From: Streptomyces bikiniensis
GTDB lineage: Bacteria; Actinomycetota; Actinomycetes; Streptomycetales; Streptomycetaceae
DNA: 64,000 bases
Assembly: GCA_000716465.1 (NCBI GenBank)
Contig: JNWL01000032.1
Location: 1-64,000 of the forward strand
Reading direction: 5' to 3'
The notes below the pieces were generated by a model. It ran no database searches. It saw nothing but the letters and a program-made list of their open reading frames with translations, and had not been told where the DNA came from. Shown here one piece after another: positions 15,070-23,545 of this stretch; within the stretch, counting starts at the first letter, position 1; the number at the start of each line of letters is the position of its first letter. The position numbers and the translations under genes are program-made.

Positions 15070-15141
15070 TGGGCGCGGACGGTTTCGAACCGCCGACATC
15101 TGCTTTGTAAGAGCAGCGCTCTACCCCTGAGCTACGCACCC
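15070..15141 (-). tRNA. tRNA-Val (anticodon UAC)
   Basis: A 72-nt cloverleaf reads on the minus strand: acceptor GGGTGCG/CGCGCCC (one T-G pair), D arm GCTC/GAGC, anticodon arm CTGCT-CTTACAA-AGCAG with anticodon UAC for Val, and T arm GGCGG-TTCGAAA-CCGTC. CCA is not encoded (ACCG follows). Its 3' half (15070-15106) is duplicated at 9328-9366, so this copy is the att site reconstituted after integration. Upstream 15142-15299 contains no gene. Confidence 0.95.
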
Positions 15142-15299
15142 GTGGAAGAGGCAACAGCCTACATGGCCGGTGGGTGGGTGTCGCAAACCGATGGGGCGGG
15201 GGGTAGCCCCACCCCGGGGACGGTGGGTCGCCGGATCGTGACCGGGGGTGTGCGGGGCGTAGCTTCGGGGGGTCGTCGTGTTTCTCCTGGGGGTTGGTC

Positions 15300-16061
15300 G
15301 TGGGTCGTCGGGGTCGGGTGCTGGTCGTCTGCGGTGGGGTTCTCGTCGGACTGCTCGGGGTCGGCGGGTGCGGGTCCGCCGACGCCGAGGGGGCGCCGGT
15401 GGAGCGGAGGAGCTTCGGCCTGGAGGGGAGCGCACTCACCGTCGACTCCGACCATTCACGGCTGGTGATCACGCCCGCCGACATCGACGAGGTGCGGGTC
15501 GAGCGGCAGGTCGACGGGTGGGTGTTCATGGGGTCCGGGCCCGAGGCCGACTGGAAGCTGGTCGACGGGCGGCTGACGCTGCGGGTCGAGTGCGACGCGG
15601 TCGCCTCGAACTGCGCGGCCGTGCACCGGATCCAGGTGCCCCGGAAGGTCTCCGTCGCCGTCGAGAGCGACAACGGGGACGTGACGGCCGAGGGGCTCGC
15701 CACGCCCCTGAAGGTGCGGACCGACAACGGGGACGTGCGGGTGCGGAAGGCCGGCGCGGCGCTCGATCTCGGCAGCGACAACGGGGACGTCGTCGTCGAC
15801 GCCGGCACCACGTCGGCCGACCTGACCGTACGGACCGACAACGGCGACGTCCGGCTCGCCCTCGGAGCCGTACCCCGGAACGTCGAGATCGCCACCGACA
15901 ACGGCGACGTCACCGCGGAGCTGCCGGAGGCCGAGTACGCCGTGGCCGGGAGCAGTGCGAACGGGGACGTGCGGATCGGCGTCCCCCGGCGGGACGGGAG
16001 CGGGAACGCGGTGCGCGTGCGGAGCGAGAACGGGGACGTCACCGTTCGTACGGTGAACTGA
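15300..16061 (+). CDS. DUF4097-type lipoprotein with NGDV beta repeats
   Basis: A 253-residue exported protein. A short signal ends in the lipobox GVGGC, so it should be membrane-anchored outside. The mature part repeats a turn motif DNGDV/ANGDV/ENGDV seven times (DNGDVTA, DNGDVRV, DNGDVVV, DNGDVRL, DNGDVTA, ANGDVRI, ENGDVTV), spaced by about 18-22 residues, which fits the beta-helix or adhesin-like DUF4097 fold. A Cys pair near 95-105 (VECDAVASNC) may be disulfide bonded. GTG 15300 follows a GGGGG tract at 7 nt; TTG 15294 is an alternative. The role is unknown, perhaps envelope sensing. Confidence 0.85.
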   Translation: MGRRGRVLVVCGGVLVGLLGVGGCGSADAEGAPVERRSFGLEGSALTVDSDHSRLVITPADIDEVRVERQVDGWVFMGSGPEADWKLVDGRLTLRVECDAVASNCAAVHRIQVPRKVSVAVESDNGDVTAEGLATPLKVRTDNGDVRVRKAGAALDLGSDNGDVVVDAGTTSADLTVRTDNGDVRLALGAVPRNVEIATDNGDVTAELPEAEYAVAGSSANGDVRIGVPRRDGSGNAVRVRSENGDVTVRTVN

Positions 16062-16140
16062 CCGGCCCGTGTGTTCGTCCCCACCGGGTGGGAGAATGGT
16101 CCCGGACCGGGCACGGCGGACACAGCACGGGGAGAGGTAC

Positions 16141-17502
16141 GTGGCGGCGAGCGATACGAGGAGCGCGTCGGCGCCCGGGATTCCTTCCGCGTTCCGGCTG
16201 GCGCTCCTGTTGCCCCTGGTGGCGGGAGCGATGCTGCCCGGGGCCTTCGCCGGGGGCGGCACCCGCCGCTGGTTCGGCGGGCGGGGCGAGGGGCAGCGGG
16301 CCGAGGCGCAGGCCGCGAAGGACGCCGCCGCGGCCGCGTTCTACGAGCTCGACACCGCCCAGCGCGGACTGCGCATCTCGATAGAGACCATCACGGCCGT
16401 CGACAGCTCCCCCGAGGCGCGCGACGCCGTCGCCGGCTTCGAGGCGCTCGGGCGCCGCATCGACCAGGTCAGCCACGTGTACATCACCGCCGTCGACGCC
16501 CACGACCTCGACCGCGACGAGCTGGACGCCGCCACCGCCTCCCGGGCCCGCACCGAGCTGACCCGCGCCAAGGACGAGCTCGACCGGGTGAAGGGCGAGC
16601 TCGACCGGTTCGAGGCCGGGCTCGCCCCGCTCCTCGGGCGCGCCGAGACCCAGCTCGCCCGGCTCGCGCCCGCCGTCGAGCGCGCCCGGCAGGCCCTGCG
16701 CGGCGCGAGCGACGCCCTCGACGCCGTGCGGGAGGGCGGGCTGCGCGCCGACGACCTCGCGCTGCGGCTCGCCCGGCTCGGGCCCGAGCTGACCCGGCTC
16801 AACGAGGGCGCGGGCCGGCACGGCGTCCCCGAGACCCTCCAGCGGGCCGACCGGGTGCTGCGGGACGCCGAGGCCGTACGGGCGGAGGCCGAGCGGCTGC
16901 CCGAGCGCGCCGCCGAGATCGACCGGCGGCTCGTCTCCCTCCGTACCCGCACCGAGGCGCTGACCACCCGCACCGGGGGCGTCGAGCCCGTCCTCTCCGA
17001 GCTGCGGCGGCGGTTCTCCCTCGACTGCTGGCAGGACCTCCAGCACGTGCCCGAGCAGGCCGCGGCGAGTCTCGCGCAGGCCGGGGAGCGGCTCGGCGAG
17101 GCCGGGAAGGCGCGGGCCGAGCAGCGCTGGCCCGACGCGACCTCGCTGCTCTCCACCGTCCGCGCCCTGCTCGACTCGACCGACGAGGCCGTCTCGGCCG
17201 CCGGGGACCGGCTGCGCCGTCTGGAGGCCGTCGCCAAGGACCCGGACGCCGAGGTCGACCGCGCCCGGTTCGCCGTACGGGACGCCCAGCGGCTCGCCAT
17301 GGACGGGCGGACCACCCCCGACCCGCGGCACGCCGCGCCCCTCGACCAGGCCGTCGCGCGCATCGACCGGGCGGTCGCCTCCCTGGAGGGCCGCCACCCC
17401 GACTACTGGCACTTCCTGACCGAGCTGGGGGAGGTCCGCGCCACCGCCGCCCGGGTCGTCGGGCAGATCCGGGAGGAGCGGGGAGGCGGCGCCGGTCACT
17501 GA
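16141..17502 (+). CDS. Coiled-coil membrane-associated hypothetical protein
   Basis: A 453-residue protein. An N-terminal hydrophobic segment (FRLALLLPLVAGAMLPGAF, about 18-36) could be a signal or membrane anchor. The rest is almost all helix with heptad-like Leu/Ala and many Glu/Arg: DELDRVKGELDRFEAGL, RADRVLRDAEAVRAEAERL and ATSLLSTVRALLDSTDEAV. It contains one conserved-looking DYWHFLTELGEV near the end. No catalytic motif is seen. GTG 16141 follows GGGGAGAGGTAC. The FmdB zinc ribbon gene follows 50 bp later. Function unknown; structural or envelope roles fit the architecture. Confidence 0.8.
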   Translation: MAASDTRSASAPGIPSAFRLALLLPLVAGAMLPGAFAGGGTRRWFGGRGEGQRAEAQAAKDAAAAAFYELDTAQRGLRISIETITAVDSSPEARDAVAGFEALGRRIDQVSHVYITAVDAHDLDRDELDAATASRARTELTRAKDELDRVKGELDRFEAGLAPLLGRAETQLARLAPAVERARQALRGASDALDAVREGGLRADDLALRLARLGPELTRLNEGAGRHGVPETLQRADRVLRDAEAVRAEAERLPERAAEIDRRLVSLRTRTEALTTRTGGVEPVLSELRRRFSLDCWQDLQHVPEQAAASLAQAGERLGEAGKARAEQRWPDATSLLSTVRALLDSTDEAVSAAGDRLRRLEAVAKDPDAEVDRARFAVRDAQRLAMDGRTTPDPRHAAPLDQAVARIDRAVASLEGRHPDYWHFLTELGEVRATAARVVGQIREERGGGAGH

Positions 17503-17552
17503 CCGGTCCGGGCCGGCGGGGCGACCGGTGGGGCAGCCTCTAACCTGTCCCC

Positions 17553-17768
17553 ATGCCTCGTTACGAATACCGCTGCCGCACCTGCGGCGACACCTTCGAG
17601 CTCAGTCGGCCCATGGCCGAGTCCTCCGACCCGGCCGCCTGCCCCGCCGGGCACGGCGACACCGTGAAGCTGCTCTCGGCCGTGGCCGTCGGCGGAAGCG
17701 GCGCCGCCGCCCCCGCGCAGAGTGGCGGTGGCGGCGGCGGTTGCTGTGGTGGGGGCTGCTGCGGCTGA
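17553..17768 (+). CDS. FmdB-family zinc ribbon protein
   Basis: A 71-residue protein that opens PRYEYRCRTCGDTFELSRPM, the FmdB/CxxC zinc ribbon, with the second metal pair formed by CPAGH. The tail is Gly-rich and ends CCGGGCCG, a cluster of four Cys that could bind extra metal. Family members are small putative regulatory proteins of uncertain role. The ATG is preceded by TAACCT (17541-17546), so the mRNA may be leaderless. It is convergent with the Ter-cluster HAD gene. Confidence 0.9.
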   Translation: MPRYEYRCRTCGDTFELSRPMAESSDPAACPAGHGDTVKLLSAVAVGGSGAAAPAQSGGGGGGCCGGGCCG

Positions 17769-17785
17769 TCCTCCCGGAGGGGAGT

Positions 17786-18721
17786 TCAGCCCGCTGCCGC
17801 CGCCCTGAAGCGGCGCAGGATCTCCTCCCCCGCCGCGACCCCCCGCTCCGCGAGGACGTCGAGGTGGGGGGCGGTCCAGTCGCTGTCGGCCAGTTCGCCG
17901 TGGCCCGGGCGCCAGGCCCGGTCCGCGGCGAGCAGCAGGTCGGCGTCGAGCAGGGAGTCCCCGGCGGCCAGGGTGAGCCCGGCGCCGGTGCGGCGGGCGA
18001 GTTCGCGGACGGCCGCGCCCTTGGTGAGCGGCTTCGGCACCGCGTACACCTTGCGGCCCTGGAGGGAGACGGTCCAGCCGCGCTCCCCCGCCCAGTGGCC
18101 GAAGAGCTCCAGCCAGCCCTCGGGGAGCAGGTCCCGCTCGATGACCAGGTAGGTGAACAGGTCCTCGGCGACCCGGTGCTTGCGCACCCAGGTCTGGTCC
18201 GTGGTGGCGGAGAGGTACGCGCGGACCTCGGCGAGCGGGGCGCACTCGCCGGCCAGCCGGTCCAGGACGGAGGCGTGCCAGTCCCGGTCGGAGACGCCGT
18301 CGACGAGGATGTGCCCGCCGTTGGCGCAGATCGCGTACTTCGGCGCGGTGCCGGGGAGTCGGATGCGCTGGTACTGCCTGCGCGTCCGCGTCGTGGTGGG
18401 CACGAAGACCGTCTCGTCGGAGAGCCGGGCCAGGAGGGCGGCCGCGTCCTCGGTCATGTAGGAGAGCGGCCTGGACTCGTGGACCTCGACGCAGAGCAGC
18501 CGGGGCGCGAGCGCGTCGGGCATGCCGAGGGCGAGGGCCGCGGACGAGTAGATGAGGGTGCGGTCGAGGTCGCTGGCGACCAGGACCGGGGCCGAGGTCC
18601 GGACCGGGGCCGGGGGCACGGCCTGGACCTGCGCCTCGGCCGGGGCCCGCACCGGGGCCGGGGCCGGGGGCCGTGCAGGGGCCGGGGGCTGGACCGGGTG
18701 CGTGCCCGCCGTCGTGCTCAC
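17786..18721 (-). CDS. HAD-family phosphatase of the Ter stress module
   Basis: A 311-residue protein. Residues 1-45 are Ala/Pro/Val low complexity; the HAD domain begins at VASDLDRTLIYSSAAL (nucleophile Asp near 50) and includes VPTTTRTRRQYQRI (motif II), a motif III Lys in VPKPLTKGAAVREL and motif IV LAAGDSLLDADLLL. This Cof/SPP-like HAD type is the phosphatase linked to the TerD biosynthetic module. Its GTG start overlaps the preceding gene's TGA (GTGA), so it is translationally coupled to the PRTase-StiP gene. Predicted to dephosphorylate a nucleotide-like product of the upstream enzymes. Confidence 0.88.
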   Translation of the reverse strand: MSTTAGTHPVQPPAPARPPAPAPVRAPAEAQVQAVPPAPVRTSAPVLVASDLDRTLIYSSAALALGMPDALAPRLLCVEVHESRPLSYMTEDAAALLARLSDETVFVPTTTRTRRQYQRIRLPGTAPKYAICANGGHILVDGVSDRDWHASVLDRLAGECAPLAEVRAYLSATTDQTWVRKHRVAEDLFTYLVIERDLLPEGWLELFGHWAGERGWTVSLQGRKVYAVPKPLTKGAAVRELARRTGAGLTLAAGDSLLDADLLLAADRAWRPGHGELADSDWTAPHLDVLAERGVAAGEEILRRFRAAAAG

Positions 18722-21267
18722 CGGGACACCACCGCCTTGCCGTCGGCGCCCGTCGCACCCCTGGTGTACTCGGGGTGGATCAGGCCCACGCAGCTGTACG
18801 GGAGGTCGTCGACCTCCTCGACCGGGACGCCGCGCTGCTCGGCGAGGAGGCGCACGTGCGCGAGGTCCGCGCCGGCGCCCCGCTTGGCGAGGATCTTCCA
18901 GGGGACGCGGCGGAGCAGGACGCGGGTGGTCTCGCCGACGCCCGGCTTGACCAGGTTGACGTCGTGGATGCCGTACTCCTCGCTGATCCGCTCCACGGCG
19001 GCCCAGCCCTCCCAGGTGGGGGCGCGGTCGGCGGTCAGGAGCTCCTTGACGTCCGTGTCGACGGTCGCGGCGACCTCCTCGAAGCGGGCGGCGACGGCGT
19101 CCAGGAAGGTCCCGGAGACGTCGGAGCCGGCCAGCTCTCGGTAGAACTTGGCGCCGTGGAAGTCGTCCGGCCCGACCAGGTCGGGGCGGAGCACGGTCCG
19201 GGAGATCAGGCCGGAGACCGTGGAGTTGAGGCAGGCGGAGGGGATGAGGAAGTCCTCGCGCGTGCCGTAGGTGCGGACGCAGGAGCCGGGGTCGGCGAGG
19301 ACCGCGATGTCCGGGTCGAAGCCGTCGAAGTCCTTCAGGGCCTCCGCGAGTTCGCGGGTGATGGCGCCCTTGCCGGTCCAGCCGTCGACGAAGACGACGT
19401 CGGCGGGGTCGTGGTGGGCGGCGAGCCAGCGCAGCGCGTTGGCGTCGATGCCCCGGCCGCGCACGATCGAGACGGCGTAGTGCGGGAGGTCGAGGCCGTG
19501 GCGGGCCCGCGCCCAGCGGCGCATGAGGACGCCGACGGGGGTGCCGGCGCGGGCGAGCGAGACGAGGACGGGGGTGCCGGGGCGCTCGGCGAGGACGGTC
19601 TCGGTGACGGTGCCGACCGCGCGGGCGATCCGGGCGGCGGAGCCCTCCAGGGCGGCGTGGAAGAGCTCCTGGTAGCGCTCGCTGGGCTGGTACTCGACGG
19701 GCAGCGACTCCGCGTAGTGGGCGCCGCCGCTCTGGATCGCCTCCTCGCGCTCCTCGGTGGGGGCTTCGAGTTCGACGTCCGAGAGGTCCTGGAGCAGCCA
19801 GCCGACCTCTTCGGGTGCGTAGGAGGAGAAGGCGGGGCCGCGGAGGGGCTCGGGCAGCATGGAGCTCCTTTCGGGAGCTTCGGTGGCGTCGGGAACTTCG
19901 GTGACGGTGTCGTCGGCGGTGGCTTCGTCGGCTCCGCCGTTCTCGACGGTTCGCGTGGTCCCGGCGGTTCCGGGGGCGTGCGGGGCGGTCCCGGGCGCGC
20001 AGGAGGGCACGTACGAGGGGACGACCGCGAGCACCACGTGCGGCACGTGCTCCGCGAGGCGGGCCAGGAGGCCGCCCGGGGCGTGCAGGGCGGGGGTGTC
20101 GGCGGCGGAGTCGACGACGAGGACGACGGCGTCGAAGCCCCCGCCCGCCACGTTGTACGCGTAGCGCTCGCCGGGGCCGTCGGCCGGGTCGTCGTGGGCG
20201 GGGAAGACGAGCCGGGTGCGGATCGCGTAGCCGGGGTCGTCCACGGCGAGGACGGGCGAGCGGGTGGTGGTGGAGTAGCGGACGTCGTGCCCGGCCTCCT
20301 CCAGGGCGGTGCCGAGGCGCAGCGGGGCGTACATCAGCTCCTCGAAACCGAGGACGAGAACGCGGCCGCGGCCGGTGCCGGGACGGCTCCGCAGCGCCTC
20401 CCCCACCCCGGCCGCCAGGGACGGCAGGGCCGCCTCCAGGCGGTCGCGGTGGGCCGGGGTGAAGCCGTGGCGGCCGCCGTCGGGCAGGTCCCGGGGCCAG
20501 TCGAGGGTAGCCCGTACGAAGGCGGAGGCCAGGGGGACGGTCTCCGGCTCCCGTGTCGCCCCGTGGCGCGCCTCGTGCTCCGCCACGAGGGCCCGGCCCT
20601 TCTCCAGGACCCCTTCCGGGAGGCGTACGGTGCCGGCCGCGCGGGCGACCAGGTCGACGCGGGCGCCGATCTCCTCCGCGAAGGCGGCCAGGCGGTCGCG
20701 GTCGGCGGCCGCGCGCATGTCCACGAGGGCGACGACGACGTACCGCTCGCGCGGGTGGCGTTCGTGCAGGTCACGGATGGTGTTGAGGACGGTGTTGCCG
20801 GTGGAGAACTCGTCGTCCACCAGGACCAGGGGGCCTTCGCCGGCGAGGAGCTTCGGGTCCTCGGGGAGCAGCAGGTGCGAGGTGGCGTGGGAGTGGGACT
20901 CCTCGAAGCCGCCCGCGCGGGCGACGCCGGGCACCGGGCGCCGGGTGGAGTGGAGGTACGGGGCGAGGGCGAGGCCGTCGGCGACGGCGTGGCCCAGGGC
21001 GGTGGCGGTCTCCGCGTAGCCGAGGACGACGGCGCGGGCGGCCTCCTCGTCGCCGAGCAGCGCCCGTACGCGCCGGCCGAGGTCGAGCCCCGCGCCGTAC
21101 ACCACCGAGGGGCGCTGCGGCACGTGCTTGCCGAGCACGCCGGAGACGAGCAGGTGCGCGCGCTTGGGGTTGCGGCGCAGTGCGAGGCCCAACAGGCCGG
21201 GCAGCTCCTCGTCGCCGATCAGTTCGACGCCCAGTCGCTCCGCGACCCACGTTCCGGTCCACACCAC
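18718..21267 (-). CDS. PRTase/TRSP - StiP fusion protein of the Ter module
   Basis: An 849-residue fusion. The N-terminal half (1-~415) is a Ter-associated phosphoribosyltransferase: the PRPP loop VLVDDEFSTGNTVLNTI is near 148-164, and a TRSP-like segment follows with GRVLVLGFEELMYAPLRLG. A low-complexity linker (~416-470) leads to a StiP-type C-terminal half (LPVEYQPSERYQELF, VLVSLARAGTPVGVLMRRW, VVFVDGWTGKGAITREL). These units are separate adjacent genes in many genomes. An internal ATG at 19860 has a strong AAAGGAG site and begins exactly at the StiP half, so the half may also be made alone. The gene sits between the CitE-like and HAD genes. Confidence 0.86.
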   Translation of the reverse strand: MVWTGTWVAERLGVELIGDEELPGLLGLALRRNPKRAHLLVSGVLGKHVPQRPSVVYGAGLDLGRRVRALLGDEEAARAVVLGYAETATALGHAVADGLALAPYLHSTRRPVPGVARAGGFEESHSHATSHLLLPEDPKLLAGEGPLVLVDDEFSTGNTVLNTIRDLHERHPRERYVVVALVDMRAAADRDRLAAFAEEIGARVDLVARAAGTVRLPEGVLEKGRALVAEHEARHGATREPETVPLASAFVRATLDWPRDLPDGGRHGFTPAHRDRLEAALPSLAAGVGEALRSRPGTGRGRVLVLGFEELMYAPLRLGTALEEAGHDVRYSTTTRSPVLAVDDPGYAIRTRLVFPAHDDPADGPGERYAYNVAGGGFDAVVLVVDSAADTPALHAPGGLLARLAEHVPHVVLAVVPSYVPSCAPGTAPHAPGTAGTTRTVENGGADEATADDTVTEVPDATEAPERSSMLPEPLRGPAFSSYAPEEVGWLLQDLSDVELEAPTEEREEAIQSGGAHYAESLPVEYQPSERYQELFHAALEGSAARIARAVGTVTETVLAERPGTPVLVSLARAGTPVGVLMRRWARARHGLDLPHYAVSIVRGRGIDANALRWLAAHHDPADVVFVDGWTGKGAITRELAEALKDFDGFDPDIAVLADPGSCVRTYGTREDFLIPSACLNSTVSGLISRTVLRPDLVGPDDFHGAKFYRELAGSDVSGTFLDAVAARFEEVAATVDTDVKELLTADRAPTWEGWAAVERISEEYGIHDVNLVKPGVGETTRVLLRRVPWKILAKRGAGADLAHVRLLAEQRGVPVEEVDDLPYSCVGLIHPEYTRGATGADGKAVVSR
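19861..19877 (-). promoter_or_regulatory. Internal ribosome-binding site before the StiP half
   Basis: Reading leftward, AAAGGAGCTCC precedes an in-frame ATG at 19860, inside the PRTase-StiP gene. AGCTCC and GGAGCT around it form a 6-bp hairpin that could mask the site. It looks like the retained translation start of a formerly separate StiP gene. Confidence 0.5.
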
Positions 21268-21285
21268 GTCGTCGACGTCCCTTCG

Positions 21286-22449
21286 TCAGCCGGTCAGCCC
21301 GGCGGTGAGCAGCTCCACGAAGCCGACGTCCTCCTTGGCGACGCCGAAGACCTCGGCGCGCAGCAGGATGCGTTCGGCCCACGCGCGGTGCGGCTTCACT
21401 TCGTTCATCTTGTTCGTGTACGCGGAGCGGAGCACCCCGCCGCCGCCCCGTTCGGGCCGCAGGATGTCCTGGGCGTCGCTCCACTCCTCGTGGCTGACCA
21501 CGGAGAGCGCGTGCACCGGCAGCACGTGGGTGGGGTGGATGCAGGTCTTGCCGAGCAGGCCGTTGGCGCGGTCGAGTTCGATCTCGCGCAGCAGGCCGTC
21601 GAGGTCGTGCTCGATGAGGGCGGTGCGCAGGTCCTCGGCGCGGCCCTCCAGGAAGGGGCTGCGGCGCAGCTGGGGCTTGAACATGCGCTCGCCGGGCCGG
21701 AAGTACTCCCAGACGGGTCCGGTGATGGTGAAGCCGGTGCCGTCGGCGCGGCCGAGGACGTTGACGACGTCGGAGATGACGTGGGCGACGACCTTGACGT
21801 CGTACGCGGTCATCTCGGGCGAGCGGCGGAGCCCGTAGGCGGAGCAGAAGTCGGTGACGCCGAGGCGCAGGGCGAGGACGTGGTCGCGGTACTTGTCGGT
21901 GATCGAGGCGATGCCGGCGAGGGTCTCGACCCGGGTCTCCAGGTGGAGGAGCTCGGGGGACTCCAGGACGGGCATGGCGAAGAGGCGCCTGCCGCTCGTC
22001 CGCTCGGCCTCGACGAGCGCTTCGAGGAAGGCGCGGCCGCGGTTCTCGGTGAATTTGGGCAGTACGAATCCGGACAGCAGGTGAATCGTTTCGCCGAGGC
22101 GGTCGACCAGGTCGGTGATCTGCTCCGGCTCCCGGACCCGGATGAAGAGCAGGGGCACGTCCGTCCCGTGGGCCGCGAGCTCCGCGAACTCCCGGACGAG
22201 GTTGTCCTCGCCGGCCTCGACGTCGGCGTCGCTGATGGAGTCCTCCAGGCAGAGCACCATGGAGACCACGCCGCGGGCGGCCTGCTTGCGCACGGCGGCG
22301 GCGAGCCGGGGCCGGGTGCCCGGGCTGTAGAGGGTGGCGCCCAGGGCCGCGGCGAGGGTGCGGGCGGGCGATTCGGCCGTGAACTCGGCCGGTTCCCGGT
22401 GGAAGAGTCCGGCCCGCTTCACGGACGGGATGTGCCCGAAATGACGCAT
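21286..22449 (-). CDS. CitE/HpcH-like C-C bond lyase of the Ter module
   Basis: A 387-residue TIM-barrel enzyme of the HpcH/HpaI aldolase - citrate lyase beta type found in TerD operons. Visible motifs include GATLYSPGTRPRLA, the barrel strand VLCLEDSISDADV with acidic metal ligands, FIRVREPEQI, FVLPKFTENRG, MPVLESPELLHL and LRLGVTDFCSAYG, and late GKTCIHPTHVLPVHAL as in CitE. ATG 22449 starts the conserved MRHFGHI; longer frames upstream are not family-like. It lies 18 nt upstream of the PRTase-StiP gene, so the three leftward genes form an operon. Predicted to split or join a carbon skeleton during synthesis of an unknown metabolite. Confidence 0.88.
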   Translation of the reverse strand: MRHFGHIPSVKRAGLFHREPAEFTAESPARTLAAALGATLYSPGTRPRLAAAVRKQAARGVVSMVLCLEDSISDADVEAGEDNLVREFAELAAHGTDVPLLFIRVREPEQITDLVDRLGETIHLLSGFVLPKFTENRGRAFLEALVEAERTSGRRLFAMPVLESPELLHLETRVETLAGIASITDKYRDHVLALRLGVTDFCSAYGLRRSPEMTAYDVKVVAHVISDVVNVLGRADGTGFTITGPVWEYFRPGERMFKPQLRRSPFLEGRAEDLRTALIEHDLDGLLREIELDRANGLLGKTCIHPTHVLPVHALSVVSHEEWSDAQDILRPERGGGGVLRSAYTNKMNEVKPHRAWAERILLRAEVFGVAKEDVGFVELLTAGLTG

Positions 22450-22636
22450 ATAAGTATCCCGTCTGCCTCTCTGTGCCCCGACGACACGTGGCCGGTAATA
22501 GTACGTAGGTGCGGGTGTCCCCGGTTCCCCCAGCGTATGAAATCCAGGTAACCCCCACGCGTCCGCCGGTCTCGTCCCGGTCTCGGTGCGGCCCCCGCGT
22601 TGTCCGCGGGTCGGCCGGGAGGGCAGGATTGCGGTC

Positions 22637-23515
22637 ATGACGCACGCGATGCTGAAGGGCTCCAACGTCCCTCTCGACACCGCGGCCGTACGGGCCGTGC
22701 TCCGCTGGACCCCGGGCCCCGGGGTCCCCGACGTGGACGCCTCGGCCCTGCTGCTCGGGCCCTCCGGGCGCGTGCGGTCCGACGAGGACTTCGTCTTCTA
22801 CAACCAGCCGCGCCACCCCTCGGGGCTCGTGCGGCGGCTGCCGAAGAAGCGGGACGCCGCAGGCCTGACGGACACCGTCGAGGCCGACCTCGGCCACCTC
22901 GACGCCTCGGTCGACCGGGTGGTGGTCGCCGCCTCCTCCGACGGCGGCACCTTCCGCTCCGTCTCCGACCTGCGGATCCTGCTGTACGACGCCACCGGGC
23001 CCGAGCGCGAGCCGCTGGCCCTCTTCGAGGTGACGGCGGAGACCGGCGAGGAGACGGCCGTCATCTGCGGCGAGCTGTACCGGCGCGGGGACGGCTGGAA
23101 GTTCCGCGCGGTGGGGCAGGGCTATCCGACGGGCCTCGTCGGCCTCGCCACCGACTTCGGCATCTCGGTCGACGAGGACGCCCAGGAAGACGCCCAAGAG
23201 GGCAGGGACGGCCTTCCCGGGGGGCCGGAGACCCCCCGGACCCCGGACGGCGTCCACACCGGCTCCCCGGCCCACGGCACGCCCGCCGCCGGCTCCCCCG
23301 ACCCGGACGCGACCGCCGTGGTCCACCCGCCCGTGCCGCCGCAGCCCGCGGTGCCGCCCCGGCCGGACCGGGCGCCCGCCTACGGCTACCCGCAGCGGTC
23401 CGTGAACGTCCCGGCCCCCGCGTACGGCTATCCGCAGCCGGTGGGCGCCCCCGAGCAGCACCCGTCCCCGGACTTCCGGATGCCCCCGATGGGTCCCCAG
23501 TTCGTCACGCCCTGA
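22637..23515 (+). CDS. TerD-family protein with degenerate Ca2+ loop and Pro-rich tail
   Basis: A 292-residue protein. Residues 1-~180 are a TerD domain ([54 protein letters not shown]). The usual calcium loop [13 protein letters not shown] is replaced by RRLPKKRDAAGLTDTVEADL, so Ca2+ binding is probably lost or weak. The last about 110 residues are disordered, Pro-rich, and repeat AYGYPQ twice. It is divergent from the CitE-like operon, with a 187-bp shared promoter region. It may be a partner or scaffold version of TerD. Confidence 0.9.
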   Translation: MTHAMLKGSNVPLDTAAVRAVLRWTPGPGVPDVDASALLLGPSGRVRSDEDFVFYNQPRHPSGLVRRLPKKRDAAGLTDTVEADLGHLDASVDRVVVAASSDGGTFRSVSDLRILLYDATGPEREPLALFEVTAETGEETAVICGELYRRGDGWKFRAVGQGYPTGLVGLATDFGISVDEDAQEDAQEGRDGLPGGPETPRTPDGVHTGSPAHGTPAAGSPDPDATAVVHPPVPPQPAVPPRPDRAPAYGYPQRSVNVPAPAYGYPQPVGAPEQHPSPDFRMPPMGPQFVTP

Positions 23516-23522
23516 AGCGGCC

Positions 23523-23545
23523 CGGGCGGGCACGGCGCCCGCCCG
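23523..23545. terminator. Bidirectional terminator between convergent Ter genes
   Basis: CGGGCGGGC (23523-23531) pairs with GCCCGCCCG (23537-23545) around a 5-nt loop. It lies within the 30-bp gap between the TerD-tail gene and the leftward TerA/TerF-like gene and could serve both. Confidence 0.6.

Noticed and set aside
18673..22551. A 1292-codon open frame on the plus strand opposite the Ter operon
   Set aside because: It lies antisense to two well-supported genes and encodes Gly/Val/Asp-rich low complexity with no domain. It is a shadow of high-GC codon use.
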